Assembly: GCA_003956705.1 (NCBI GenBank)
Contig: QZCP01000009.1
Location: 1 to 64,000, forward strand
Reading direction: 5' to 3'
DNA: 64,000 nucleotides
Source: Brevipalpus yothersi
Lineage: Eukaryota; Arthropoda; Arachnida; Trombidiformes; Tenuipalpidae
Shown one piece after another: positions 29,962 through 42,600 of this stretch. Every line of letters begins with the position of its first letter. Position 1 is the first letter of the stretch. Position numbers and translations under genes: made by a program. The notes beneath the pieces were generated by a model. It had not been told where the DNA came from, searched no databases, and worked only from the letters and a program-made list of their open reading frames with translations.

Positions 29962-30009
29962 AAACATGCTTTGAAAGCATTGCTTTCGGCATGATGCAAG
30001 CATGTTGAT
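29962..30009 (+). promoter_or_regulatory. AAGCATGTT inverted-repeat element upstream of UTP6
   Basis: AACATGCTT (29,963-29,971) and AAGCATGTT (29,998-30,006) are perfect 9-bp inverted copies with a 26-bp spacer. The spacer itself contains the near-palindrome GAAAGCA-T-TGCTTTC (29,973-29,987). The 14-mer GCAAGCATGTTGAT (29,996-30,009) recurs exactly upstream of IBA57 at 53,404-53,417. It ends 132 bp before the UTP6 start codon here and 135 bp before the IBA57 start there. The ATG inside this copy would open a short upstream ORF (8 codons) if transcribed. The regulatory role is inference. Confidence 0.4.
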
Positions 30010-30140
30010 GATTGTGTGTAAAGTTTGATTGAAAAAGAAGCTTAATTTAATTTAAAATTGATATATGATTCCATTTTATGGTTAAATATTTTTATTGACT
30101 ATTTGTGATTGATTCGTGGTGCTTGGAATAGTTAACAGTT

Positions 30141-32104
30141 ATGGCTGAAGTGGTGCAATATCATTTGGAACAGCTGGTCAGTATATTGACTGCTGCGAAA
30201 AAAGTGAAAATATTTACACGTGATGAAGTGAGATGTGTTGTAAACAAATTGCGATCACATGAGTATAGTATACAAAAATCCAAAAAAAGTAAAAATGATT
30301 ACATTAAGTATGTGGATTATTTGATTAGTGTGATCGAGCTGATACGAGCGAGAAAAAAGAAATCGCTGAATTCACTTAAACTCAAAGAGATTGAAGTACG
30401 ATTGGCGTCTCATATTAAGAAACTTTTTCGCAATGTGGTTTACAAGAATCAGGAAGATGTTGATCTATGGTTTAAGTTTATTGGATTTCTTAAATGGATG
30501 TCTACCAATGAAGATATTGGCAAAGTATACATGAGAATGTTACAAGTACATTCTGATAAAGATTTTGTGTGGATAAAGGCTGCCAAGTATGAATGGAAGG
30601 AGAAACGGTCAAGTGATATGTCTCGAAATATTTTGCAACAAGGCTTACGACATCTTCCCGAATCAGTAGAACTTTGGGATGCCTACTTTAGAATGGAATT
30701 GAATTATGCCGATTTTATTCGAAGTCGTCGAAAAGTATTGGCTCGTGATCTTGATGAGGAACAATTTAAAGATACAACAAAAGGTGAGTTCATTAGTCTT
30801 GAAACGAATCAAACAGCTTGCTGACCGATTTTCTATCTTTTCTTCTCTCAGTTGAATTGCCCAAAGATGAAGATGATGTTGTTCTCACCGGTCAAGTGGC
30901 ACTGATTGTTGCGGAAAAAGCAATGGAAAATTTTCCTGATAAACCTTCGATTGGCAGGCGATTTGTAGACACACTGAATCAATTTGAACCTGGTCTCAGG
31001 ACGATAGTGAAAAAAGAGATAGTTCGTCTAATGGAGAAACATCATCCTCACTCTATCGAGACTTTGATGATAAAAGCTGGTTGTTGTATGGATGAGATCG
31101 ACGAGAATCCCCAGTCATTATCGGAACGGATTGCTGCAGCTAATCAAGTTTATCGTGAGGCTATCAATTCATATCCAACAACTGAAAAGTGGGCAGCATT
31201 TATTGGGTTCAATCTTCGGCAAGTTCCCAGTAATATTGGTACGGTAATGACAGATTTAGAGGAGAATATTCTCAAGCATATGCAAGAATGTTGGGATAGT
31301 GGTCTTATGTCACACTCTTTATTCATCCATTGGGTCCAGTTGGCCAGGAAAACAGACGATTTCGAAAAATTAAGAAAGATACTCAAAGCGGGTTGTGATA
31401 AATGGCCAGAAAATTGTGATATTTGGTTTTTGCGATTATCTGTATTATCTGAGAACATTGATCTTAGAGAAGAGACAGAGAAACTATTCCTCAAAGCTTT
31501 TAAGCAAGTAAAGGAGCCTGAACTAGTCTGCGAAAGAAAAATTCGTGAACCTAAACTTTTACCGCAATCACAATTGACGGGGAAAACTTTTGACGATGTC
31601 TGGAAGCTTTTCATCGATTGGATTCCCGAAGCTTTTCCCATCAATAGAGTGGTGACAATATTAGAACGACTTTATCTCGATCATCTTCGAAGTAATCGTG
31701 ATTTGAAGCTTCAGCGTAAAATAAGTGGTTACTTGAAACCTCATCTCTTGCAAAAAGTATCTCAATTACAACCAGATGGACTATCCACTGCTCGATCATA
31801 TTTTGATAAATACAAGATACTTCATCCGATAGTGCCTGAATTTTTTCAAACAATGCTGGACATTGAACTGGCAGCAGAACCAGTGGACTATCAGCGAACA
31901 AAATCTGTTTTCGAACAATACCTACAACACTTTGGATCATCTAATCACAAAATTTGGTTAGATTATTGTTCATTTGAAATCAAGTATGGACAATCTCGCA
32001 ATTTGGGAGCAATCCATCTTAAAGCCACTCGTACACTCCAAAATGTGGACGCTTTTCTAGCTGAATATAGTCTATTACAAAATTCTCTCACAGTTGGCTA
32101 TTGA
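30141..32104 (+). CDS. UTP6: U3 small nucleolar RNA-associated protein 6 homolog
   Basis: Two exons, 30141-30783 and 30852-32104, are joined across a 68-bp intron (GTGAGT...TCTCAG, phase 1). The product is 631 aa, close to the roughly 600 aa of animal UTP6. The N-terminus (MAEVVQYHLEQLVSIL, then FTRDEVRCVVNKLRSHEY and DYIKYVDYLISVIELIRARK) is the typical UTP6 N-terminal domain. It is followed by half-a-TPR (HAT) repeats with the usual spaced W/Y residues (DVDLWFKFIGFLKW, DFVWIKAAKYEWKEKRSSDM, SVELWDAYFRMELNY, CDIWFLRLSVL, HKIWLDYCSFEIKYG). In known organisms UTP6 belongs to the UtpB part of the nucleolar small-subunit processome and is needed for 18S rRNA maturation. The start is the ATG at 30,141. 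RNGTT follows on the same strand 562 bp after the stop. Confidence 0.93.
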
Positions 32105-32145
32105 AATCAATGATCCAACTTTTTCTACTCCCTCCACCATCAACA

Positions 32146-32151
32146 ATTAAA
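32146..32151 (+). terminator. Putative variant poly(A) signal ATTAAA for UTP6
   Basis: ATTAAA followed by an A-run lies 42 bp after the UTP6 stop. I saw no AATAAA between the stop and the RNGTT start, so this common variant is the best candidate. Confidence 0.4.
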
Positions 32152-32245
32152 AAAAATTCTTCCAAAAGTTATTCATTCCCATCTTATGTCTCCCCAAATT
32201 CCAAGCTCCATCTCATGATGATATTCCATCCCCCGGCGAATCTTT

Positions 32246-32272
32246 CATGATATATTCCATGAATATATCATG
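32246..32272. repeat. Perfect inverted repeat (11-bp arms, 5-nt loop) in the UTP6-RNGTT spacer
   Basis: The arm CATGATATATT (32,246-32,256) is the exact reverse complement of AATATATCATG (32,262-32,272), with loop CCATG. It sits 142 bp past the UTP6 stop and about 390 bp before the RNGTT start. Its function is unknown. Confidence 0.6.
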
Positions 32273-32665
32273 GAATGATGATGGAACTTTTATTGGCGGC
32301 AAAAAGAAAAAATATTCCCCAAAAAATTTTATTCCACAAACACCAGGAGGCGCTAGTGTTAGGAAAATTGAAAAAATTTGCTTTCTTTTTGCTTTTCGCT
32401 TTGATCATCAGAAAGGGTTTTTGAAAGAGATGTCTTAAATGTTTATGTTGTCATCCTTAAATATGTAGATGATTAAATTGATCATCAAATTCTCTTTCTC
32501 TCTTTTTCACACACACACACTTTCTCAATCGGGCATTCATCACTGTTAATTCCCCACCATCAACAGCAACTGGATTAATTGGATTGTTTTTTGATCATCA
32601 CTTGCTGTACACACCATATATACACACATTCACACAACTCACTTGATCATTCCATCATTTTGGAT

Positions 32666-35189
32666 ATGGCCAATCGAGAAGGTGGTGGTGGTGGAGGTGG
32701 TAATATACCACCAAGATGGCTAAATTGTCCTCGTCACAGTGATTTGATTGCAGGTACGAGAGATTGTGTACTGATATTAACGTTTGAACGCTAATTTATA
32801 CACACATACCTAGCCATATACTATAATAATAACCGAAATTAATGATTCAAATATACGAATATCATATACCCATATCATATCTATGCATACTTTACTCTTA
32901 TATTATTTAGAGAAATTTTACGCTATCAAGACACCTCTTGATGGAAATTATTTAAATCATTTGGCACCAGCTAACTACTGGACACCTAAAATGGCTCTCA
33001 AATGTTTCAAGAATCTAAATGTTAGCATCAATTTACACACATACATACATGCACACAATCACACATTTTCGATGTGATTAGAGTTTGTTCTTATTGAGAA
33101 AATGCTTAACAGCTAGCTGTTGATAAATTTTCTTTATAAAATATATTGATACATCAGGCTTAATATGTTTTCTTCTTCCCTTTTCCCGTTCTTCACATGT
33201 GGCTGTGTGCATATCAATCAATACAGATTGGTTTATGGATTGATCTCACCAATACATCAAGATACTACAACAAGGGCACAATCGAATCAAATGGTTTATC
33301 ATATGTGAAATTAGAATGTCGAGGGTAAGTGTTGATGAGATGTTTTCTTAATTCAATCATTGGATTTGTTTTGAGGGTGAGCGACAGTTCATCATCATCT
33401 CACAGTATATACACAATCACTCAAATTACAATGAACTCTCACTGGAATGACTCACTAGCAGCCTATTACGTTTCCCTCCATATTTTTTTTCTCTCTCTCT
33501 TCTCTCTTGATGATATCAACTTTTAGACATGGTGAATGTCCATCAAAGGATCAAACCGCTGTATTCATCGATGTGTGCCAAAAATTTTTCTCTCTTAATC
33601 CATTGAAAAAGATTGTTGTCCACTGTACTCATGGATTCAATCGATCCGGATTCTTGATATGTGCGTTCTTGGTTGAACAACATGACTGGAGTATTGATGC
33701 ATCTGTGAATGAATTTTCCAAGCAACGACCACCGGGCATATATAAACGCCACTATTTGGAAGAGCTATTCAGTCGATACGGTGATCCAGATGATATGACA
33801 CCACCTCCACCGTTACCAGAATGGTGTTTTGAAGAGAAAACCGATGATCTGAACGGTGATGATCCACCTGGCAATCGATTAGATTATCCTTCCAATAGTA
33901 CCAATAACGGGAATAATAATCATGGCAATCGTCGGGATTCTTTCAGCAAGAATCATGCTAATCAAACCACTAGCTTTATGAAAGGAGTGGAAGGAGTGAC
34001 TCCTGTTGATCCCGATACCCGAGTGCAAGTACAAAGAAAATGTGCCGAGTATTGTGGATGGACCGGTAAAGGTTTTCCAGGCTGTCAGCCAGTGTCAATG
34101 GATCAGTCTAATATGAATTTTATCTGGAAAAGTCCTTACAAAGTTAGTTGGAAAGCTGATGGTACAAGGTACTTGATGCTGATTGATGGACCAGATAGAG
34201 TTTTTTTTGTTGATCGAGATAACAATGTGTTCCATGCCAAAGGTGTTCGATTTCCAAGAAAAAGAGATGAAATGAACGATCTTACCGCAACATTAGTCGA
34301 CGGTGAAATGATCATCGATGAATTTAATGGTGAAAAGATTCCTCGCTATTTGATTTATGATATCATCAAATTCGAGAATAAAGATGTTGGTGGATGTGAC
34401 TTCAACAGACGCATGCAGTGCATAAAATTGGAAATAATGGAGCCAAGAGATGTGGCCAAAAAGCAAGGAATAATTGATCGTGAAAAGGAACCTTTTGGAG
34501 TGCGAGTGAAAGAATTTTGGAAAATTTTTCATACTCGATCTCTTTTGAGTCCAAGTTTTTCTGCTCAATTATCTCACGAGATCGACGGTCTCATCTTCCA
34601 ACCTGAAAAAGATCCATACAAGCCTGGTCAGTGTCCAGAGGTTCTCAAATGGAAGCCACCTACTCACAATTCAGTTGATTTTAGACTACACGTTAACATT
34701 ATAGATAGACCTGGATGTCCGAAAGAGAAAGTCGGGTATCTATATGTTGGTCAATATTATGAGCCATTCGCTCAAATCAGATATACCAAGGAACTCAGAG
34801 GCTTGGATAAGAAGATAATTGAATGTACATTCGACTATAATGCAGGAGAATGGAAATTTATGCGTGTCAGAACAGACAAATCGTTTCCGAATTCATATAA
34901 CACTGCGATGGCTGTTTTCGAATCAATCAAAAATCCAGTAACCAAAGAGCTCTTACTGAATGAAATCGATAAGCTAGCAATGGAATTCAACAATCGTAAT
35001 CCAGTACCTCAAAATCAGCATCCTCATCCATCGAATCATCATCATATGCCTCAATCAATCCAATCTCATACCGCAAATTCATCACAAAAGCGTCCTCATC
35101 CTGATGCCCATCGATCTGATTCCCAATCTATTAACAACAACGATCGCAATCTCATGCCACCTCCTCCGGTGATGAGAAAAGTTGCTTGA
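32666..35189 (+). CDS. RNGTT: mRNA capping enzyme (RNA 5'-triphosphatase / guanylyltransferase)
   Basis: Four exons, 32666-32753, 32911-33020, 33227-33324 and 33527-35189, give 652 aa (human enzyme about 597). The start MANREGGGG...IPPRWLNCPR matches the family N-terminus. The triphosphatase half carries the cysteine-phosphatase loop VHCTHGFNRSG, with catalytic Cys132 and Arg138. The guanylyltransferase half carries motif I KADGTR with the GMP-accepting Lys308, motif III VDGEMIID, and motifs IV/V DGLIFQP and LKWKPP. The enzyme removes the terminal phosphate of nascent transcripts and adds GMP in the nucleus. The C-terminal tail is rich in His, Pro, Asn and Gln, and an Asn-rich linker separates the two catalytic halves. 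The second intron has a weak donor, GTTAGC, at 33,021. All domains after residue 98 lie in one large exon. No canonical AATAAA was seen close downstream. Confidence 0.95.
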
Positions 35190-38100
35190 AACATGAACAT
35201 CATTATTATACATGTATAAATCAAATGTAAATGTAAATAATATAAATATCTCATCTAATCATGTTTCATTAACAGGTTTATCATCTTATTTTGATGTGTG
35301 TTACAAAGTTTCATACTCATCAATTTTTCTTCTTCTCTCCCTTTTTCTTGATCTCAAATACTTAAATTCTCTCGAACTATTTTAAGTAGTCTCTGGAGAT
35401 TGTTGATATATGATTCCTTATAATTAGTCTAGAACAACTGAATTAAGTTCTAGCCTTGAGAGAGATAGCTTTTTCTCCACTTCATTTAGTATCTTTATCA
35501 TCAACAGAAAGGTCATATTCTGTTGTTTATTCCCAAAGAAATACGACTTATCTATGGGAGGCCTTCAATTATACAAAGAATATAGTTAAACAAATCGATA
35601 CATGAGTATCATCATGAATCCTGGATATATCTCGCTGCTATTATTTGCACGATTGCAGTTTATGCAGTTTATTAAAATACTCCAATGAAGATTAATTGAG
35701 AAAATGATTAGCATCTTCATTCCTGAGGTAGACCGAGAAGTGATAAACTTATCACTCCCAATTAATCAATCGACTTTGATTTCTTACTCTTTTGATCTTC
35801 TTGTTGGTTCTATGAAAAAGTAGTTTTTTATTAGCATTCGGGCATTGTATGATGTCATTCTAATTCAGTTTGATGATTCAAATATCTGCCTTCAGATAAC
35901 ATAGTCAGAGGAAAAAAATTCAAAGCCAACCGGAATATCCTAGGATTGTTCTTTAATGCATAGTACATACATGTATGACTCAATTTCTATGAATTGTAAA
36001 GATCAGAGGAATTCCAATGAGCCTCATCATCTGTCTGATATCTTCAGTCACTAATTTGGACCCAAGAATCTCATGTATCATTCGTGACCTATGACAAAAA
36101 TTTGACCATCATCTTTGTCTGACCTTTGTCATCACAATCTTGTATCAAAATATTTGATCAGCCTATGTGGCGAATGATACGAGTGTCTAACTAAACAAGA
36201 TCTAGATATCAAAATTTTTTTTGGTTAGATCAAAAATGATTTCAAGTTAACTATTAAATGGATCAATCAGATAGCAGCAGGCTTGACAGGATGATTTCCC
36301 GCCAAAAAAAGTTATATCTGAATCCAGTGAAACGGAGTGATTGTAGTGAGAAATTCTTGGTGTCATCAACTTAGAATTGAAGAAGATTGATTCTTTTCAT
36401 GATAAGAATAGGGAATTGAGCAACATAAATATGAATTTTTGTGAAAAATTTTCTTCTCTCATGCACATTGATAATTAAAATGATCCACTGACAGTTGTCA
36501 CTGACAATCTTCAGTGAATTATTGTGAACTTTATGGTCTTTCTATCGAGCATCTTAGAAATAATGATTCATTACAATGACTGAAGTCCAAGTCAAATGAG
36601 CACCACTTTCCACCATGTATAACGATAACATAAGCACAATTACGTTTATCAATCCAAATTCTCTTACTCTTTTGAGCACCCATTATAAACTCTCTTCAAT
36701 TGGGTAAAAGAAATAACACAACATGATAGTGGTTAGTGCCATTGACTCACTTACAAAGTCTAACCATTGAGATGCCCCATTAAGAGTTCTGTTTATTTCT
36801 TGTCCAATATGCTAGCAATCAGTACTTCAATTGATGGCCACAAAAATGAGTTTTTTTTTCAGTCCAAGATGCTTGGACATGTCAACTGATTGATCCATGT
36901 TAATACATGATCATGGATATGCGTCCACAGGGCCTCCGATGATTATCTATCCATCTGGATCAAAACAGTATTAAAAATTCCTATGATCATGCCACTTATC
37001 ATTGAACGATAAACATCTCTTCACTAGCAAGTTTTGAGGCGACATTGATCTGTTTTTTTGGCTCAAATCTTGATGTCTTGTGATAATTCCCTGTTGATGA
37101 TCATCATGACAATGCAAATTCTTCCATGTACAGTGATGGAAAAAAATAATTGATATTAGGAGAGAGAAGAGGAATCCTCTTCTGAGAAGAACAAATGTTC
37201 TGATCACAATGAGCAAACAATTAAGGTGCCACAAAAGCATGTGGAAAACACGTCATAATTATCGGATGTTTGCCATTATAAACCAAATACCTTTTGTACC
37301 CAATTAATAACAAAATAACTTTTTTTAATGAGCCTCTTATCGCTGCTACATGCAAAACTTGAAGCTGATCAAAATTAATATGCATCAGCTCATCATCTGA
37401 TTATCCTGATTCTATGGATAATGTTACTTTTTTCGGCAATTAAATGAATATACACGCATACATCCTGATGGAAATATGAATCTTGAGAACTTCATTCCAT
37501 CCACTTGACATTGAGTTCAAGAAGGTCAGTATGAATTAAAAAAAATCATGAACACATGGAGGATCTCAATTTAGTCCACTTACTATTTGTTAGTATTGCA
37601 TTACAAACTGTCAATCATCGACTATTATTATTATCATCATTTTGGATGACGAACAGAGAGAGAGAGAGAGAGATAGATATTCCATGAGAAGAAAAGAATG
37701 TGAAGATTTTTTTTCTCCCTCCCACAGACTTTCCAGCTACTTACCATGGTAGTTCTCAAATGGAACTTAAGTTTATCTTCAATATCTTCCAATTAAACGA
37801 TAGAGAAAGCAATAGAGACAGAGAGAGAGACCATTCGAATCTTCTTTCTCACAGTCAGATAAGATTCTTTCAAGGATCGATGCAAAATAAAAGGGGAGGA
37901 CACGCAATTGAATAGCTATGGAATAACACTCAAAAACATACTGTACTTAGCAACTCATGATTGAAATCCAGAATGAACTGGCGAACCATGGTATATTGGA
38001 ATGTTCTCTCCACCGCTTTCAGAAAAAGATTGAAATCTGATCTATCACATAGCGTTCGAATAAAAATTCCAAATTGCCTAGAGAAGAATACATCTTCTAA

Positions 38101-39449
38101 CTGATTACTCTGATTATCGTTATCATGGTACCTCTTATGGTAGATTGGAAAAAATCTGCAGGTCAACATGAAACAAATTATATTTTGCTACCGTTTGAAT
38201 AGGGTGAGAGTGTTTTTCTTTCCATCATCTCATGAATCGATCGTGATCAACATCAAGTCCTCTCCATGCCACTACTTTAACAGGAGGATCATCATCGAAA
38301 TTTTTTTCTTTCGCAATTCTCATCAATTTGAAGCACTCATCAAACAAACCTCTTTCCTCATTTCAAATTGGATTGCCGGTGAAACATGATTGTATTTTAA
38401 TCACATTCATCGTGTAGCAAACAGTGTATATATCATCAATTGCTCATGGTGCGTAAGCAAACAAATGATAAGATCAATTAAAAAATTCTGAGGCTCTTTG
38501 ATTATTTCACTCTCATAGTATGTCTGATGGATGCTGTATTTTCTGGTTCCACATACCATAATATAGACTCATCGAGATTTCATCATACGACATCATGAGA
38601 AAAAGAAGGAGAACCTCTCATCTAGTAAACAACTTGCGCCTCTTCTCTCTCTCTTCAATCAAATTAGATAATACATATTTACTCTTTCTGTCTCTTTCAT
38701 TTACATTCATGTATCGTTTGGATTAAATGATGGGAAAAGGTTCCACCATCATGAACTCCTTGGAACTTTTTCCAAAATATGAGGTCAAGAAAATTCGAGA
38801 ATTCCGAGTATTTCATTATTATTTTCCATTCATTTGGCCTCTGGACAAAATGGGTATTTTCCAGCCTCGATTTTGGGTATAAAGTGACCTTCCAAATAAG
38901 CTATCATCTGGATAAATGTGTATATGCGTATATGTATGTCCATCTCGGTAAAGGAAAATATTTTCGCCTTGAGTTAGAATGGGACAAAAAGTTCGATGCT
39001 CATCAAGATACATGTATTGCTATTATTATTATTGTTGTTGTTTTTCTCACAATTAAAAAAAAGATGATGAAAAGAAAGAGAGGAAGAAAAAAGATTAGCT
39101 AATTCAGCGTCAAAAGTGATGAGTTAAGAGAGAAAAAGATCAATCCGCATGTTTGCCCTGATGATTTTTGTCGATTTTCATCTTCTTCAAGCTCTCTCAC
39201 TTATGTATTTCAACCAATCCCGACAAATTAATGTAGAGTGGAATAGTGTCTCCGGGGCACTTGTAATGCATCTTGATTCAATTAGTGTAATTGATGATAG
39301 GGATAACCACAACGAGCCAATCAACATTCAATCAGATGAAATCGAACAAGATGTCCCAGTCTTGATCTCTTTTATTCACTCCTCTGAAGGCCTTTACCTT
39401 TCTTCTTCTTCTTCTCCATCTTCATCTCATATCTTGCCGATTTTTCCAT

Positions 39450-39498
<49 letters not shown>

Positions 39499-39697
39499 AC
39501 TTTCTTGATTTCCTTGTTGTTCTCACTCATAATCATAATATCAGGTCACAATTAAGAAAAATGAGAGGAAAAACATTCCACAATCTTTTCTCGACACACA
39601 TAAACCGAAAAAGGCATAAATTTTTCCCAACAAAAAGATCATCATCACTTAATCATTCACCAAGATCATCAGTCTTCCATACATTCAACATTCGACC
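35190..39697. other. Intergenic, no gene recognised
   Basis: This is AT-rich sequence without conserved domains. A strong acceptor-like site (pyrimidine run then CACAG) at about 37,727 precedes an open stretch reading DFPATYHGSSQMEL, but no good donor or partner exon follows. Minus-strand 37,930-38,169 is a 79-codon ORF with an ATG and ordinary composition, which I do not recognise. Confidence 0.4.
39453..39494. repeat. (CT)n microsatellite
   Basis: A CT run of 42 bp. Confidence 0.97.
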
Positions 39698-42600
39698 ATG
39701 GCCATGGCCACAATAATCATAATTGTGATTCTGATCTGTTCATGTGGTGGGTATATATAAATCATTCTCTCAGAATACTGTTGCTACTCACAAAACAGTG
39801 ATCAACACATACGAATTACCGACACACAGTTCGCTTTACTCGTGTTCATCATTGTGTGAATACATCGATTGATTGAATGTTTCTTATTGATGTGAATAGA
39901 AAAGTATTTTTCATTCTGAACTAATAAATATATATTCAATCGAATATCGTTTCAACAATACATCTTTCTCTACCAATTTCTTCAGCAAACGAGAGCTCCT
40001 CTCTTCATCTAGTCTCTCTCCTCTTCTTCTCTCCATCTTCCTTCATCATCTTCATCTTCTTACGCAATCATATATTACTGCTAGTTAAAGATATCAATCA
40101 ACCAGCCCGGCTTGAAGCGGATTCATCGAAAGACACGTATAAAAGTCAAGTTCGGTGAAGATGAGTGGCATTCCAGAGCTGACATTGAAACGATCAACAT
40201 CTCTATTCAACTAAATCATCTTCTTCAGCTCTTTCCTCTCCATCTTCTTATACTTCTTCATCTCTTTTTTTCACTTACACACTTACTCTTACCCCTAAAA
40301 TTTTCGCATCACTTTTCGAAAATTTTATTCAAATTTTATTCTCTAAAAACTCTTTTTCCCTTCTCTTGAATTTTTTTCTTTCACTTAAATTTTTTTTTTC
40401 AAATAATCCTTCTGATCCAAGTTTGATCATCTCCGACAAGATGATCATTTCAAATATGTTATTCACTTCTTCCTATCCTCCTGATGAATTTTTTCATCCT
40501 AGCAATTATAATTCATACCGTGTCCATCCACAAGCAACGCCAACAATGTATCCATGCCGAGAAATTGGATCTCATCAGTACCATCGATCTCATCGTTCAT
40601 CATGCTCAAGTAATTTTAAATATTTAGCCTGTAAGTATCATTCAAAAACTGAATCTTTCTTTCTCTCTTCCCTCATCCCTCATCCCTCATCCCATGGATG
40701 GTATGTAAGGCTTATTGTCGGCTGAAAACAGCTCAACAATCAATTGGATGGCGAATTAATTTTTCGGGGAAAAATATTCTTCTGATTGGCTTTATTTTTT
40801 CAGATTCTAATTTTATTCTTCTTTTTCTTCTTTCTTGAAACTAATCGAGGGATTAATTGATTCATTTGTCTTTTGATTAATTTTTTTGTTCACCCAAAAT
40901 TTTTAACTTTCAGCTTCTCTTTTTTCTACTCTCTTCCACTCTTCTCTTGAATTTTTACCGCATCTTTTCGATCTTCCGATTTTTCTATCCTTCCATCTTC
41001 CATCTATCTTTCTGCCTTCAATTCTTCAGCATCTTGAAATTTTTCTTTCTTCTCATTCCTTCGTTATGCTCCTCTCAGAGCATCTTAGGAGCATCTTAGG
41101 AGCATCTGCACCTCAATATTCTAGACACTTGAAAATGCAATAATGATCTTATGAAGCACTTTCAGCCGATTCACATGCTTTATCACACCATATCCACCCA
41201 CTCTTCTCATAATTGCAAATATCTTTCTCGATGGCAAATGAAAAATGTTTAACACCAACTTTTGCCTTCTTTTCCTCTATTCACTCTTTCTCTATAGTGT
41301 TTTTCTCACTATTATTTATTGAGAAAGTATTGGCAGCTCCAATGGACATAATCGATCGAACAGACACTACCGTAATGGCTGATTTGAGAGATTTAAACGA
41401 TAAAATAGCATCTTCTGAAAAGGTGCTACTCAAATTGTTGACCAATATTGATGTACAATCGGCAACAGATTTGAAAGAGCATGTTGAAAAAATGTTGGAC
41501 TATTTAAGGTTCCGACGAGATGGAATCAATACATGGCAAATAAGTCGGCAGCAGTTTGAAAAAATGAAGGATGGCATCAACAAAGATTTTGCTGCATTAC
41601 CTTTCAAAATAGTGCATATTTTAAGTCAAGCATCCAAAAAAGAGATAATCCATATTGTACCATTCAATACGTAAGCCTCGGGGCATCTAATAGGCATTTT
41701 TTTCAAATTGAACACACAAACACACACATATCCACATCCATAAATCACAACATTTGTTTTCTTAAATTAATTAAGCACACTTCCAAAGCAATGCTGTTGC
41801 AATTTCAGCAAACTTTTTTTCATTTATTTATCATTATTCATTATCAACAAAAATCATTGTCTTTTCATCATCATTACTAACACCATCATGAAACGAATCC
41901 ACCGAAATTTTCCTTCCCTGTTATTTCCTTTCCTTTTATAATTTCTTAGCCTATTTTTTTATGAATGCCCCATTTTTTTACGTATTTTATAATAAATTAT
42001 TGTTCATTTATCGAATTTTATCTTTCCATTCTCTCTCATGAAATGCTGGACATCATGAACTAACAGATTTTCAATCATCAGCTGAGCTAGTGGCCTAGTT
42101 TTATCCCATTTGCTGAATTTTTTGGGAGCTCATTAGCTAACTAATTATTTATGTAAATTGATTAACAAGGTAACACGTAACTGAAAATTATGAATAATAA
42201 GTAACTACATGAATAAAATACACCTTATCTGATGTTTCATTTGGAACATGCAAATTGATAGGGTTCCTAAAAATAGTTTCATATCATCTACATGACCTCG
42301 AGATGTCTAGTATTTTCGAGAAAAAAATATCACACATGATAAATCTATTATTTTCTCTTTTTTCGGCTGATTTGATTGACTCGGCAGTGTATGTGTGTGT
42401 ATATATAAATAAAAGAAAAGTCTGGAGGAAGGAAAACAGTTAACTTGGGGGGAAGCTCTGCTACTGGGGGAAACGTTTATCATTTATCATTCTCGAAAAA
42501 GCTTGTTGATTACAATTGTGAAAGTAAAGCAATCAAGAACGATATTGGAAGAATAATGTTGAAGATGAAAAAGTTGATGATGATAAATTATCAACATCGA

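Noticed and set aside
39752..39773. TATATATAA followed by CTCAGAAT as a TATA/initiator promoter
   Set aside because: The spacing is about 20 bp instead of about 30, and the same bases could be a splice donor. Not strong enough to annotate alone.
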